From the NCBI RefSeq assembly GCF_001730305.1, contig NZ_MIJY01000034.1, positions 289,664 to 353,663 on the forward strand: DNA of 64,000 bases, written 5' to 3'. The position numbers and the translations under genes were made by a program. The notes under the pieces were generated by a model. That model had not been told where the DNA came from. It saw only the letters and a program-made list of their open reading frames with translations, and ran no database searches. The stretch comes from Enterococcus termitis (GTDB lineage Bacteria > Bacillota > Bacilli > Lactobacillales > Enterococcaceae). Position 1 is the first letter of the stretch, and every line of letters begins with the position of its first letter. Positions 25,978-34,171 of this stretch are shown in pieces.

Positions 25978-26725
25978 TCCCCCCTGTCTTGACGTCTAAC
26001 AAGGCTTGAAGCAACTCGTTTCCTTTTCCTCCTGCTGTCAGTTTATCAGCCGTATTTTCAAGGATGCGGGCTTCTGACTCGGCTTTTCTGATCTGTACTG
26101 ACATCAATTCTAGTTTCTTACGTCGCTCATCTTCTTCGTCAGCAATAGCAACAAATTGCTTGATCGAATTGTTCAGCGTACTTATTGCCCTTGATTGGGC
26201 ATTGAGGAAGTTCGCTTGCTTATCCCAGGCATATTGTAGCGCCAAAGTCGTTGAGCTGCCTCCTTCCCCTGAAGACCATCCTGATTCCTCTCTTGAGATA
26301 TCATCCTGATCTGAAACATACATGATTTTTTGTGATCGGATGATTGCGGTGTATTGAATTCTGATATTATCCCAAAGTATATCTACAGGATCACACTCAG
26401 ATAATACTTCTAAAATCTCAGATGTTTCAGCGGGTAGATGCTTTGCAAATAAGCCGTGACTAACAGCATTTTGATTTCTTGCAGGAGCCCCACCGCCTGA
26501 GTTCCCTTTTGCGTTCTGATTGTTCCTCATTGATTCGTAACGCACTTTTTCATTAGGAGCGCTCCGTTTAGAATCGCCGTCCCATTTATCTTCGGATTTC
26601 CATTTACGGACTGTAGAAGCTGTTACGCCTATTTCTTCCGCAATAGATTTCAATAGCTTCTTTTTATCTGATTCTATCCAGATTCGATATGCCTCATCAC
26701 GTAATGGATTTCTTTTTCTCGCCAC
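25931..26725 (-). CDS. terS: Terminase small subunit
   Basis: A 264-residue DNA-recognition subunit. The N-terminal helix-turn-helix (LLKSIAEEIGVTASTVRKWKSEDKW) and the ARNQNAVSHGLFAKHLP region are features of the PBSX XtmA-like small terminase family. The C-terminal half is helical (oligomerisation). The pac or cos site it recognises was not found, but is usually in or near this gene. Confidence 0.8.
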   Translation of the reverse strand: MARKRNPLRDEAYRIWIESDKKKLLKSIAEEIGVTASTVRKWKSEDKWDGDSKRSAPNEKVRYESMRNNQNAKGNSGGGAPARNQNAVSHGLFAKHLPAETSEILEVLSECDPVDILWDNIRIQYTAIIRSQKIMYVSDQDDISREESGWSSGEGGSSTTLALQYAWDKQANFLNAQSRAISTLNNSIKQFVAIADEEDERRKKLELMSVQIRKAESEARILENTADKLTAGGKGNELLQALLDVKTGGNVNGDPVQPETDSKH

Positions 26726-26809
26726 ACTTACTCACCACCTCCGCTAATTGTGTTTGTTTTGAATAATTGAAAAAGCACCTCTGTGAAGAGATGCCTTAGA
26801 AATTCAATG

Positions 26810-27070
26810 CTATCCATAACGTTCTTTTAGCTCATTCATTTTATTATTAATAGTCTCAGCCAATGCTACCTTCTTAGGTCCATACGGCGTCTTCTCTTGT
26901 CTTTTTAGGAGTTGCCGAAGCTCTTTGTCAGTATAATATACAGTGACTTTATCGCCACATGACTGACAAACGGCATAGGTGTGTTGGATTCCACTGCCTA
27001 GATACTTAGTTCTGTATACTACAGGCGTGTATTCCCCACATTTGCCACATGTTACTAGTTTCTTAGACAT
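26810..27070 (-). CDS. Small zinc-ribbon protein of unknown function
   Basis: An 86-residue protein with two CxxC knuckles (VTCGKCGEY and VCQSCGDKV), i.e. a zinc ribbon, followed by a basic helical tail (KELRQLLKRQEKTPYG). It is the gene before the small terminase and probably belongs to the late transcript. I do not know a function; DNA binding or a packaging-related role is only a guess. Confidence 0.6.
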   Translation of the reverse strand: MSKKLVTCGKCGEYTPVVYRTKYLGSGIQHTYAVCQSCGDKVTVYYTDKELRQLLKRQEKTPYGPKKVALAETINNKMNELKERYG

Positions 27071-27312
27071 TTATAGCTCCTCCTAATATTTTTGTATAAG
27101 CTCTCACAGGCAAGAATGGAATAAACTCTATGAGGGGGAGTTTTCACATCCTTATTTTAGTTTTTTTTGTTGTTAGCCTGTGAGTGCATAGTGAAACAGG
27201 TTCCCGCTGGCATGTTTAAAGGAGTTAAATTATGAAAATTGGAGTTTTCAGAAATGTTTTCGGGTTGCCCATTTATTTCACGCTATCATGATATATTTTA
27301 AATTCGGCGCTT
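27071..27312. promoter_or_regulatory. Late-operon control region between the ArpU-like regulator and the packaging genes
   Basis: These 242 bases separate the ArpU-type regulator gene from the first late gene. CTCACAGGC (about 27103-27111) and GCCTGTGAG (about 27176-27184) form a 9-base inverted repeat, a plausible binding or loop element. In related phages the late promoter driven by this regulator lies here. A short plus-strand frame with a good ribosome site (27232-27291) also lies in this region. Confidence 0.4.
27232..27291 (+). CDS. Possible 19-residue peptide, opposite to the late genes
   Basis: AAGGAG lies 7 bases before an ATG, followed by 19 codons (MKIGVFRNVFGLPIYFTLS) and TGA. 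It is a hydrophobic short peptide in antisense orientation to all nearby phage genes. No promoter is evident, and the length makes chance likely. Listed because the ribosome site is good. Confidence 0.2.
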   Translation: MKIGVFRNVFGLPIYFTLS

Positions 27313-27843
27313 TCAAGGCATGAAAATGGCATCCACTAAATCCTCTAAAGCGTCCACTCCGAAAAGGAATACCGAAAGTTCAGACGTAGCTTTCTTTTCG
27401 TCTCGACGAATTGTCGACTCGTCCACATTAAAAAGTTCAGCGATATCAACGTATTTCATTGTTTTTTGAAGAATGTATAGTTTTTCAAGAACCTTGCATC
27501 TCCTCTCAACACTTCCGCCTTTTTCTACACAATATGCTTTATATGATCCCCACACTGTGTCAAAATAATCTAGTAATTTTTTTGTTTTGGCTTTGTATTT
27601 CATCAATGCCCGCAGATTTAATTCCTCAGGCTCAAAAACAACATTTTCATATTCGTTTAAATCTTCTGTGATCTCTAAACAATGTTTTTTTAGAAAAATG
27701 TATTTTGTCAAAAGTAATTTAGTATTTCTTAAACGCCAATCTTTTTGTGTAACTTTCTTTGATTTTTTCTCTTGTCTTTTAATCTCAAGTACAATCTCTT
27801 TCGCTAAATCTTTTAACTGGTTCTTATTTATAATTTCTGACAT
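27313..27843 (-). CDS. ArpU-like late transcriptional regulator
   Basis: A 176-residue helical protein with a C-terminal helix-turn-helix (KYVDIAELFNVDESTIRRDEKKA) resembling sigma-70 region 4-like folds of the ArpU/RinA class. Such proteins stand last in the early operon, just before terminase genes, and switch on the packaging and structural genes. The place here is identical. It overlaps the end of the upstream helicase gene by 16 bases. Confidence 0.7.
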   Translation of the reverse strand: MSEIINKNQLKDLAKEIVLEIKRQEKKSKKVTQKDWRLRNTKLLLTKYIFLKKHCLEITEDLNEYENVVFEPEELNLRALMKYKAKTKKLLDYFDTVWGSYKAYCVEKGGSVERRCKVLEKLYILQKTMKYVDIAELFNVDESTIRRDEKKATSELSVFLFGVDALEDLVDAIFMP

Positions 27844-29201
27844 AGTTTCACCTCCCGTATTTTCGCTTTAACGGCTGACATCAAAGATTCTTGACCCGCT
27901 TCTTTATTTTTCAGGGCTTCCATGACTTGCTCGTCTATTGTTCCTTTTGCTACAAGATGATGGACGATGACAGGCTGTTTTTGTCCCTGTCTATCAAGTC
28001 TTGCATTGGCTTGTTGATAATATTCTAGTGACCATGTAAGACCAAACCAAACGACGATATGCCCACCCCGCTGTAAATTTAAGCCGTGACCTGCAGATTG
28101 CGGATGGGCTAACAAAATAGGGATTTTACCTTCGTTCCATTTTTGAATATCCCCTGCTTTGACATCTAAAACTTTTGCTTGCTTAAACCGTTTCAGTATT
28201 CTCGCTAGATCATGCTTGTATTGATAAAAGACTAAAACTGGTTGTCCCTGAGAATCCTCTATGATTCGCTCAAGGGCTTCTAGCTTCTCTTGATGTATTT
28301 CCCTTGCGTCTTCGTTTTCGTCGTAAATACAACCGTTGGCAAGCTGTAACAGCTTGTTGGAAAGAGTAGCTGCATTACTTGCTACGACATCCGCTTCTGC
28401 TAACTCAAGGACATAATGCCTTTCCAGTTCTTTGTATTTCTGCTTACTCTCTTCTGACAACTGGATTTCGACGATATTGTCTGTTCTAGGTGGTAGCTTT
28501 AGATAATCTTTTGCTTTCATGCTGATGCAGATATCGCTAATTTTTGAATATATTTGTTCTTCAGCGCCTGGAACTAGCTGCCAACTGTAAACGATATGTC
28601 CGTTCTTTTGTGCTGGTACAAAATACCGATTGCGATATTCTGTGATCGTTTTTCCTAACCTTTCCCCTTGATCAAGGAGATAAATCTGTGCCCATAAATC
28701 CATCAAGCTGTTAGGGCTAGGTGTTCCAGTTAGTCCGATGACTTGGTTCATCAAGGGGCGCACTTTTCGTAGTGCTTTGAATCGTTTTGAACGGCTTGAC
28801 TTAAAGCTTGATAACTCATCAATGATCACTGTTTTAAATGGCCATCTTCGCCCGAAGTGTTCAACAAGCCATACAACATTTTCACGGTTCACTAGATAAA
28901 CATCTGCTTTTTTGCTTAACGCTGCTTTACGCTGTTTTTCACTCCCTAGAATCTTAGAAGTGGTGAGGTGCTGAAGATGATCCCATTTCTCTATCTCGTC
29001 AGTCCATGTCTTTTCTGCTACGCTTAAAGGGGCTATCACTAACACATTCTCAATAATTTCAAAGGCGGTCAATAATTCCACGATGGCAGTTAGGCTAGAA
29101 AGAGTTTTTCCAAGTCCCATATCTAAGAGTAACGCACAATAGGGGTGGTCTAGAATCCAGTCCTTTGAATAGCCTTGGTACTTGTGTAAAATAGCCCTCA
29201 T
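27828..29201 (-). CDS. SNF2-family DEAD/DEAH helicase (phage)
   Basis: A 457-residue superfamily II ATPase. Motif I is LLLDMGLGKTLSSL (near residues 24-37), motif II is VIIDELSSFKS, motif III is GLTGTPSPNS, and motifs V/VI are HGLNLQRGGHIVVWFG and QQANARLDRQGQ. This compact SNF2 helicase is regularly paired with a VRR-NUC protein in the replication region of Gram-positive phages, as here (4-base overlap). It probably remodels replication or recombination intermediates. Confidence 0.85.
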   Translation of the reverse strand: MRAILHKYQGYSKDWILDHPYCALLLDMGLGKTLSSLTAIVELLTAFEIIENVLVIAPLSVAEKTWTDEIEKWDHLQHLTTSKILGSEKQRKAALSKKADVYLVNRENVVWLVEHFGRRWPFKTVIIDELSSFKSSRSKRFKALRKVRPLMNQVIGLTGTPSPNSLMDLWAQIYLLDQGERLGKTITEYRNRYFVPAQKNGHIVYSWQLVPGAEEQIYSKISDICISMKAKDYLKLPPRTDNIVEIQLSEESKQKYKELERHYVLELAEADVVASNAATLSNKLLQLANGCIYDENEDAREIHQEKLEALERIIEDSQGQPVLVFYQYKHDLARILKRFKQAKVLDVKAGDIQKWNEGKIPILLAHPQSAGHGLNLQRGGHIVVWFGLTWSLEYYQQANARLDRQGQKQPVIVHHLVAKGTIDEQVMEALKNKEAGQESLMSAVKAKIREVKLCQKL

Positions 29202-29497
29202 TGCAACCAGCCCAATTCTTCAAACGTATTTATAAGCCAATCAGCCTCTTCTTTCGACCAACAATGCCAAACAGAATGATCTAAGTTTCTAAGCTTTTCA
29301 GCTATTTTCTCCTGTGACTTACTTACTACCCCGCCTTTAGGTCTTTTCATTTCTATGGCGGCCATTCTGCCTCTAGGGAAAAATACGAGTCTGTCAGGAA
29401 CGCCTCTGATTCCAGGTGATTCCCATTTAGGGCACCAAGCTCCTTTTTCCTCAATTTTCTTTTTGAAGTATTTTTCTACATCCGATTCGAGTATCAC
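29198..29497 (-). CDS. VRR-NUC domain nuclease
   Basis: A 99-residue stand-alone VRR-NUC nuclease. The PD-(D/E)XK core is visible as GIRGVPDRLVFFP ... AAIEMKRP, followed by the Gln-containing helix (VSKSQEKIAEKL). Phage members act as structure-specific (Holliday-junction-like) nucleases. It is translationally coupled to the SNF2 helicase after it. Confidence 0.85.
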   Translation of the reverse strand: MILESDVEKYFKKKIEEKGAWCPKWESPGIRGVPDRLVFFPRGRMAAIEMKRPKGGVVSKSQEKIAEKLRNLDHSVWHCWSKEEADWLINTFEELGWLQ

Positions 29498-29529
29498 CGT
29501 CTCACCTTCTCTAAAATATTTTTCTTACA

Positions 29530-29868
29530 AATTACAGGTTACTTTTTTTCTGAACTCTTTATATATATACGTAATATACATGTATATGTGTGTATCATAT
29601 ATATATTTATATACCCCCCTATATAAAGAGTTAGAGAAAAAGGTAACTTGGTAACTTTTATCTGAATTGACTTGATATGAAAGGTTTTCGAGGTTACTTT
29701 TCAGGTTACTTTTTAGGGATAAAGTTACCAAAAAAAGTAACCTTTTCCTTAAATCACTCATTTTGGTTACCAAGTTACTTTTTTCTCTAAACCTGAAAAA
29801 TTCTTTAAGTTTGAAAAATTGGTAACTTGGTAACCTTTTTTCTTAGGTTACTTTTTTTTGGTAACCTA
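29530..29868. repeat. Iteron-like GTAAC repeat cluster with AT-rich tract (candidate replication origin)
   Basis: The 5-mer GTAAC or its complement GTTAC occurs 13 times between 29538 and 29865, mostly as GGTAAC or GGTTAC next to a T run. GGTAACTTGGTAAC is present at 29642-29655 and 29821-29834, and its near-complement at 29765-29778. An alternating AT tract (about 29560-29615) lies at one end. No convincing gene is in this stretch, which lies just after the primase-helicase gene. This is the layout of an iteron-type origin; control or recombination sites are alternatives. Confidence 0.6.
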
Positions 29869-32283
29869 AAACGTACCGTTTCCTGTATCAACTCCGACCC
29901 AACATTTTACAGATTTCCCTGCAATCTTTACAGCCTTATTTTCAAAGCCTAGTTCTTCCATTCTAGTTTTGAACTTATTACGGGTCATTTGCTTATAGCC
30001 TGATCCTTTACAGTAAGTGACATAATCGCTATACGCTTCAGAAACGGGAGTCTTTTTGTCGGGGCCTGTCTCACATTCGTCTTGGATGAATAACGATAAG
30101 ACATCATTCCCTTGAATCCATTGAAGAAGATGCTCGTCCATCTCTTTGGATAATGAGAATGCATTGCGTTCAAGTGCATTCCGTAATCCCTGCATTGCTT
30201 TGTTAAAAATGCCCGCCCCTTCTTGCTGCATTACCGCCAAAGGGTATTTCTTTTTCACTGCTGAAGTTAACTCTTTATCTATGCTTAAAATGATCACCCG
30301 CCGTCTTAGACCTCCTGTGAAATCCCGCATTGCAGGCAGCTCATTCATGGCAAAAGTCAGTTTTGCGTAGTTATAGAAGAAAATCGGGTCAAGGTTTTTC
30401 CTGTCTGCATAGATGGTATCTTCTCCCGTTAATTGCTTCAAAAGGGATCCGTCTGCTAAGTATTCGGGCTTTGCATCAGTGTCGAAATTTGCCGTTTTAC
30501 TGTACAACCAAGCGGGTGCAAATCGTTCCGTCATCAAGCTTTTAAGGCTAACGGCTGAATAACTATCTGAGCCTAAGAGTTGCTTTAAAATATTGACCAG
30601 TGTTGATTTACCTGTGCCGCCTCGACCGTGTAAGAATAGAAGTTTTTGCAGCTTGTACTCTCTATAGAAGTTATAACCAAACCACTCATAAACAAAGTCT
30701 ACATTTTCAGGACCAACTACATGCTGCAGATAACCATCAAAAACAGGACATTTAGCGGAGGCATCATATACGACAGGATGGCTATTTCTTGCGTATAGCT
30801 CTTTATCAAAACCTAGGGTGAAGCTGTTTTCTTTCAAATCATAAACGCCATTGGCTAAAACTAATTTATTGACGTTTGTTTCATTTAAGTCTTTTTCGAC
30901 GAATACCAAATTCTTGATACTTGCAATACATTCATTGATATAGCGAATCTTTGATTCCTTCAAAAGCTTTCTATTAGTCAGATAGCTTTTTATAAATTCA
31001 TCTGCCCCGCTGCGCCAAATGCCTTGTGCACTGTCATACCGCAAAAATTCCGACCCATTATAAAAGAACGGAATCTCTGAAGCGACCTCTTGGGCTAACA
31101 GATAGGTATTGATATCAGGCAAGCCTCTAGCGTCAAAGGTCAGCCAATTCGTTTCTATTGCTTCGTCGCTTACTTCTAAATCAACGCCGCTGAAATCATC
31201 CAGCGCATCGCCTAAGCGCTCCTTACGCATCTGAGAGATGATGGCTTCGTCTTCTTGCAGCCATTCGTTCATCGCTTGATAACTTTTCATCTTTTGTGGT
31301 GGCGTGCCCGCTTTGACATCTTCGTCCAGATCACCGTATAAATGAATACGAACCAAATCGAAAGCATTCACTAATTGATCACCTACAGGATCAGTACCAT
31401 GGTGAGAATAGGCGAACTTATCATCATAGATCACTAGCCCACCTGAGGTGGAACCTCCTAAAAAAGTGTAGCGATCAGGGTGCATCGTGGGCCCATAAAT
31501 TTCAGGAAGAAATTTCTCAATCGCTGCAACGATGTCATAGCTGCGACAAAACGCACCGACGACACCCTTCTTCTCTAATGGATCGCCCGCTTTTTTCGCT
31601 TGGCGCTCTCTTATTGAATGACCTCTGCTGGACTCAGGCCAAAAGCTGCTATCTTTCCAATCAACATATTCGGAAAGAATCTCATCAGGATCGACCCACG
31701 ATAAATCTTGGTAATCAGTGAAGTATTCTCCGTCCAAGCTACGACTTGCCCAGTACATGAGGCGTTCGGGCTGATACGTTGTATCATCGAAATTATCCAT
31801 GCCGAACATTTCCGCAAGCTTACGGGCTAAAGGCTCATATTCCTCAGCAGTTACAGGGCGACTAAGCGGAAAGATCAGTCTATATCTTGGTTTTTTACTT
31901 GTATGGCTGTGAGTCGTATAAATGGCAGCAGCGTGATCAAACAGAAGATTCACTGCCTCCCATAAATCCGCCGTAGTGCTGTCAGCGTCGAGAGTCACGA
32001 GGCTACGCATTTCTGCGTTGCCCCGCTTTCTCTTTCCTTCCTTCAGGAAACCGCCGACGAAGCCGCCAACGTCTTTTATATCATCACGGCGACTCTTTGG
32101 CATTGCCGCATAATCAGCCGCCGTCTCTTGTGTAATAGTAGGGGTCTGCAAACGTTGGAGGAACTCAGACCATTTCATCGTCCGATTTTTCCAACGTTTT
32201 TCTGTTTTTGTACTAGCAAGTGAGAGATTCAGTTCACCGTCAAAACTCACTTGCGGGGTTATTTCGTCTTTCGGACGTTGCAT
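29866..32283 (-). CDS. Phage primase-helicase (P4/D5-type)
   Basis: An 805-residue replication protein. The N-terminal ~300 residues carry a primase-polymerase-like domain (RSLVTLDADSTTADLW ... KPRYRLIFPLSRPVTAEEY). The C-terminal ~400 residues hold the D5 N-terminal domain and a superfamily 3 helicase with Walker A LHGRGGTGKSTLVN and a B motif region (YYAKLTFAMNELP-like). Together these prime and unwind DNA at the phage origin. The iteron-like repeats at its 3' end are the likely substrate. Confidence 0.85.
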   Translation of the reverse strand: MQRPKDEITPQVSFDGELNLSLASTKTEKRWKNRTMKWSEFLQRLQTPTITQETAADYAAMPKSRRDDIKDVGGFVGGFLKEGKRKRGNAEMRSLVTLDADSTTADLWEAVNLLFDHAAAIYTTHSHTSKKPRYRLIFPLSRPVTAEEYEPLARKLAEMFGMDNFDDTTYQPERLMYWASRSLDGEYFTDYQDLSWVDPDEILSEYVDWKDSSFWPESSRGHSIRERQAKKAGDPLEKKGVVGAFCRSYDIVAAIEKFLPEIYGPTMHPDRYTFLGGSTSGGLVIYDDKFAYSHHGTDPVGDQLVNAFDLVRIHLYGDLDEDVKAGTPPQKMKSYQAMNEWLQEDEAIISQMRKERLGDALDDFSGVDLEVSDEAIETNWLTFDARGLPDINTYLLAQEVASEIPFFYNGSEFLRYDSAQGIWRSGADEFIKSYLTNRKLLKESKIRYINECIASIKNLVFVEKDLNETNVNKLVLANGVYDLKENSFTLGFDKELYARNSHPVVYDASAKCPVFDGYLQHVVGPENVDFVYEWFGYNFYREYKLQKLLFLHGRGGTGKSTLVNILKQLLGSDSYSAVSLKSLMTERFAPAWLYSKTANFDTDAKPEYLADGSLLKQLTGEDTIYADRKNLDPIFFYNYAKLTFAMNELPAMRDFTGGLRRRVIILSIDKELTSAVKKKYPLAVMQQEGAGIFNKAMQGLRNALERNAFSLSKEMDEHLLQWIQGNDVLSLFIQDECETGPDKKTPVSEAYSDYVTYCKGSGYKQMTRNKFKTRMEELGFENKAVKIAGKSVKCWVGVDTGNGTF

Positions 32284-32307
32284 ATAACCTACTTCCTTTC
32301 AATTATT

Positions 32308-32595
32308 CTAATTTTCCTGCCAACCGTCTTGAACCATTTTAGGCTTATACTCCTTGTCAGAATAGCCGTGTCCATCGCACAATTCACATTGCGATCTTTT
32401 GTACTCAATGCTATCTGGAACCCAACCCGAATCAGGCAATCCCCTAGGATATGGAACAACTACTTTTTTCTGATAGAATCCAGTGCCCTCACATTGCGGG
32501 CATTCATAGGGTCTTCCGAAATCTTCAAAAATTTCCCCCAAAGTGGCACTTGCTGAATAAAATTTGATCAATTTTTTAATTTCATAAGCTTTCAC
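32308..32595 (-). CDS. Small phage protein with two CxxCxGxG zinc motifs
   Basis: A 95-residue protein with CPQCEGTG and CELCDGHG, the knuckle type seen in the zinc domain of DnaJ. The flanks are polar. No J-domain is present, so it is not a DnaJ. It is located in the replication operon. I do not recognise a specific phage family. Confidence 0.6.
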   Translation of the reverse strand: MKAYEIKKLIKFYSASATLGEIFEDFGRPYECPQCEGTGFYQKKVVVPYPRGLPDSGWVPDSIEYKRSQCELCDGHGYSDKEYKPKMVQDGWQEN

Positions 32596-32608
32596 TTTCT
32601 AATACCTC

Positions 32609-32848
32609 CTATCTTTGAAACCATGTAATCTGATTCCAAGCTTCCTCAGGGACTAGACCAATATCTTGACCGTTATCCTTTGTGATTACACTGAAATCGT
32701 TCTCTTCTGCGATTTTGTTAATAGCACATTCTACTTCATCGTCAGACATCTCAGCTACTTTTTCGGGAGAATACCCGTCAACTTTAGCGAGATAAGTACG
32801 AGCATCTGCTACTTGCCCTGTACACCATAGATCAATCTTCTTTTTCAT
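32609..32848 (-). CDS. Hypothetical phage protein
   Basis: A 79-residue acidic protein (SPEKVAEMSDDEVECAINKI) with no recognised domain. It overlaps the upstream gene by 4 bases within the early operon. The function is unknown. Confidence 0.5.
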   Translation of the reverse strand: MKKKIDLWCTGQVADARTYLAKVDGYSPEKVAEMSDDEVECAINKIAEENDFSVITKDNGQDIGLVPEEAWNQITWFQR

Positions 32849-33249
32849 TCTGATGTCACCCCTTCACTTGGTTCATCGTCTTCAAACGATGCAGGCCATT
32901 TGTTGATCCCATCCAATAAGATTCCCACAGTGACCTCTGGACTAAGCTTATGCTTATGAGCTAGATACTCGATTAACATGCCGATGAAAATTATTTCAGT
33001 TGCGTCATCCATGTCACCTGATTTTTCAATTTTGTCCATTCCTTGGCGGTTAAACAGACGAAACTCACCTAGTATTTTTTTATCTTCCTCAACAAGTTGG
33101 GCATAAATCGCAGAAGCTTTTTCTTTTCCCGCTCTCAACCGTCTTTGTATTGTTCCAACCGTGAAATCATCGCCTTGGCCTACTTCCTCAAAATCTTTCT
33201 TTAACTTACGCATAGAGTTCAACTCAACAGTGTTGTACAGTTTATTCAT
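32845..33249 (-). CDS. Hypothetical phage early protein
   Basis: A 134-residue protein from the ATG at 33249, which has GGAGG 7 bases upstream and overlaps the previous stop codon; an ATG at 33288 inside the previous gene has no such site. The N-terminal half (VGTIQRRLRAGKEKASAIYAQL) is basic and helical and may bind DNA. The C-terminal half is acidic. No family is recognised. Confidence 0.55.
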   Translation of the reverse strand: MNKLYNTVELNSMRKLKKDFEEVGQGDDFTVGTIQRRLRAGKEKASAIYAQLVEEDKKILGEFRLFNRQGMDKIEKSGDMDDATEIIFIGMLIEYLAHKHKLSPEVTVGILLDGINKWPASFEDDEPSEGVTSE

Positions 33250-33584
33250 TTCTCTTCCTCCAAGTAGTCTTTTATTTCTTCTAGCCATTCAATAATCGCA
33301 TTAACACTAGAAAGCCCGCCTTCTGTTTTAGGGAAATAAAAAGCGAATAAAGGCTCTGATTTGTCCATAGTCAAACGCTCTACTTGCTCCTCAGGTGTAG
33401 CTTTTGAAAAAGGCTCTTGATCCGCTTTAGTATCAATGATGATTAGCGAATAATCGACCTTACTTTCACAGATAAGCGGTAAAAGATTACCTTTCCCTGT
33501 TTTTACATATTTTCCCGAACTTCTGACTTCAGAATGGTAATGATCAGAAGCCTTTTTTAATTCGTTTTTATATTCCTGCTTCAT
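33246..33584 (-). CDS. Hypothetical phage early protein
   Basis: A 112-residue protein with a basic N-terminus (YKNELKKASDHYHSEVRSSGK) and an acidic helical C-terminus (IIEWLEEIKDYLEEEK). Both ends overlap neighbouring genes by 4 bases, so it is a true member of the early operon. No domain is recognised. Confidence 0.5.
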   Translation of the reverse strand: MKQEYKNELKKASDHYHSEVRSSGKYVKTGKGNLLPLICESKVDYSLIIIDTKADQEPFSKATPEEQVERLTMDKSEPLFAFYFPKTEGGLSSVNAIIEWLEEIKDYLEEEK

Positions 33585-34156
33585 TGCTCTTCCTCACTTT
33601 CTGGAACGACATTGCCTTTTACTATATGAGCCACAGCAAAGGCCCTCTTACGATCAGTAAACAGAATCGCACCAGAATCATGTTTATCTGAATTGCCTGT
33701 CCAACCACTAGAAAAACCTTGGCTGATGCTTAAACTTGTCAAATAACCTTTTTCGCTCTTTACCAACCAATAGCATTCTTTAACCACAGTGAAATTATCT
33801 GAATAAACTGCTTCGATAGCTAAGTCTATATTTTCATATAGCCATTTTCCTAATTTAGAATTATAAGGAATTCTGTCATCCGCTACGTCATTAAAACCAA
33901 ACCCGAACCCCTGGCGACAAAGTAGATACAGCGCACACCTTCTTGCTGATTTTTGAGGATACCTCTTTTTGATTTGAGAATACCAGTCTTTAAATTCTTG
34001 AGGCACCTCAATCGGTTTAGGCAGCGATGATTTAAGCTCATCCATATCTGATAAAACTGCTCTAATCAAAATACTTCTATCTGTGGCTTCTCCTTTTGAG
34101 TGCCTAGCTAAACAGTCACGCCATTCATTTATTTTTTCATCGATTATTTTTTCCAT
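33581..34156 (-). CDS. Hypothetical phage early protein
   Basis: A 191-residue protein. The first half is helical with a segment YPQKSARRCALYLLCRQGFGFGF. The second half, rich in aromatic residues and Lys (YWLVKSEKGYLTSLSISQGF ... LFTDRKRAFAVA), weakly recalls the C-terminal layout of DUF1642 phage proteins. Coupled by 4 bases to the next gene. The function is unknown. Confidence 0.5.
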   Translation of the reverse strand: MEKIIDEKINEWRDCLARHSKGEATDRSILIRAVLSDMDELKSSLPKPIEVPQEFKDWYSQIKKRYPQKSARRCALYLLCRQGFGFGFNDVADDRIPYNSKLGKWLYENIDLAIEAVYSDNFTVVKECYWLVKSEKGYLTSLSISQGFSSGWTGNSDKHDSGAILFTDRKRAFAVAHIVKGNVVPESEEEQ

Positions 34157-34171
34157 ATACTTTGTCCTCCT

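Noticed and set aside
29525..29773. 82-codon minus-strand frame between the VRR-NUC and primase genes
   Set aside because: Its sequence is made of the repeated GTAAC/AT tract, has low-complexity composition and no ribosome site; I treat the stretch as non-coding repeats.
32251..32556. 101-codon plus-strand frame opposite the zinc-motif gene
   Set aside because: It is antisense to a gene with clear CxxCxGxG motifs and lacks a ribosome site.
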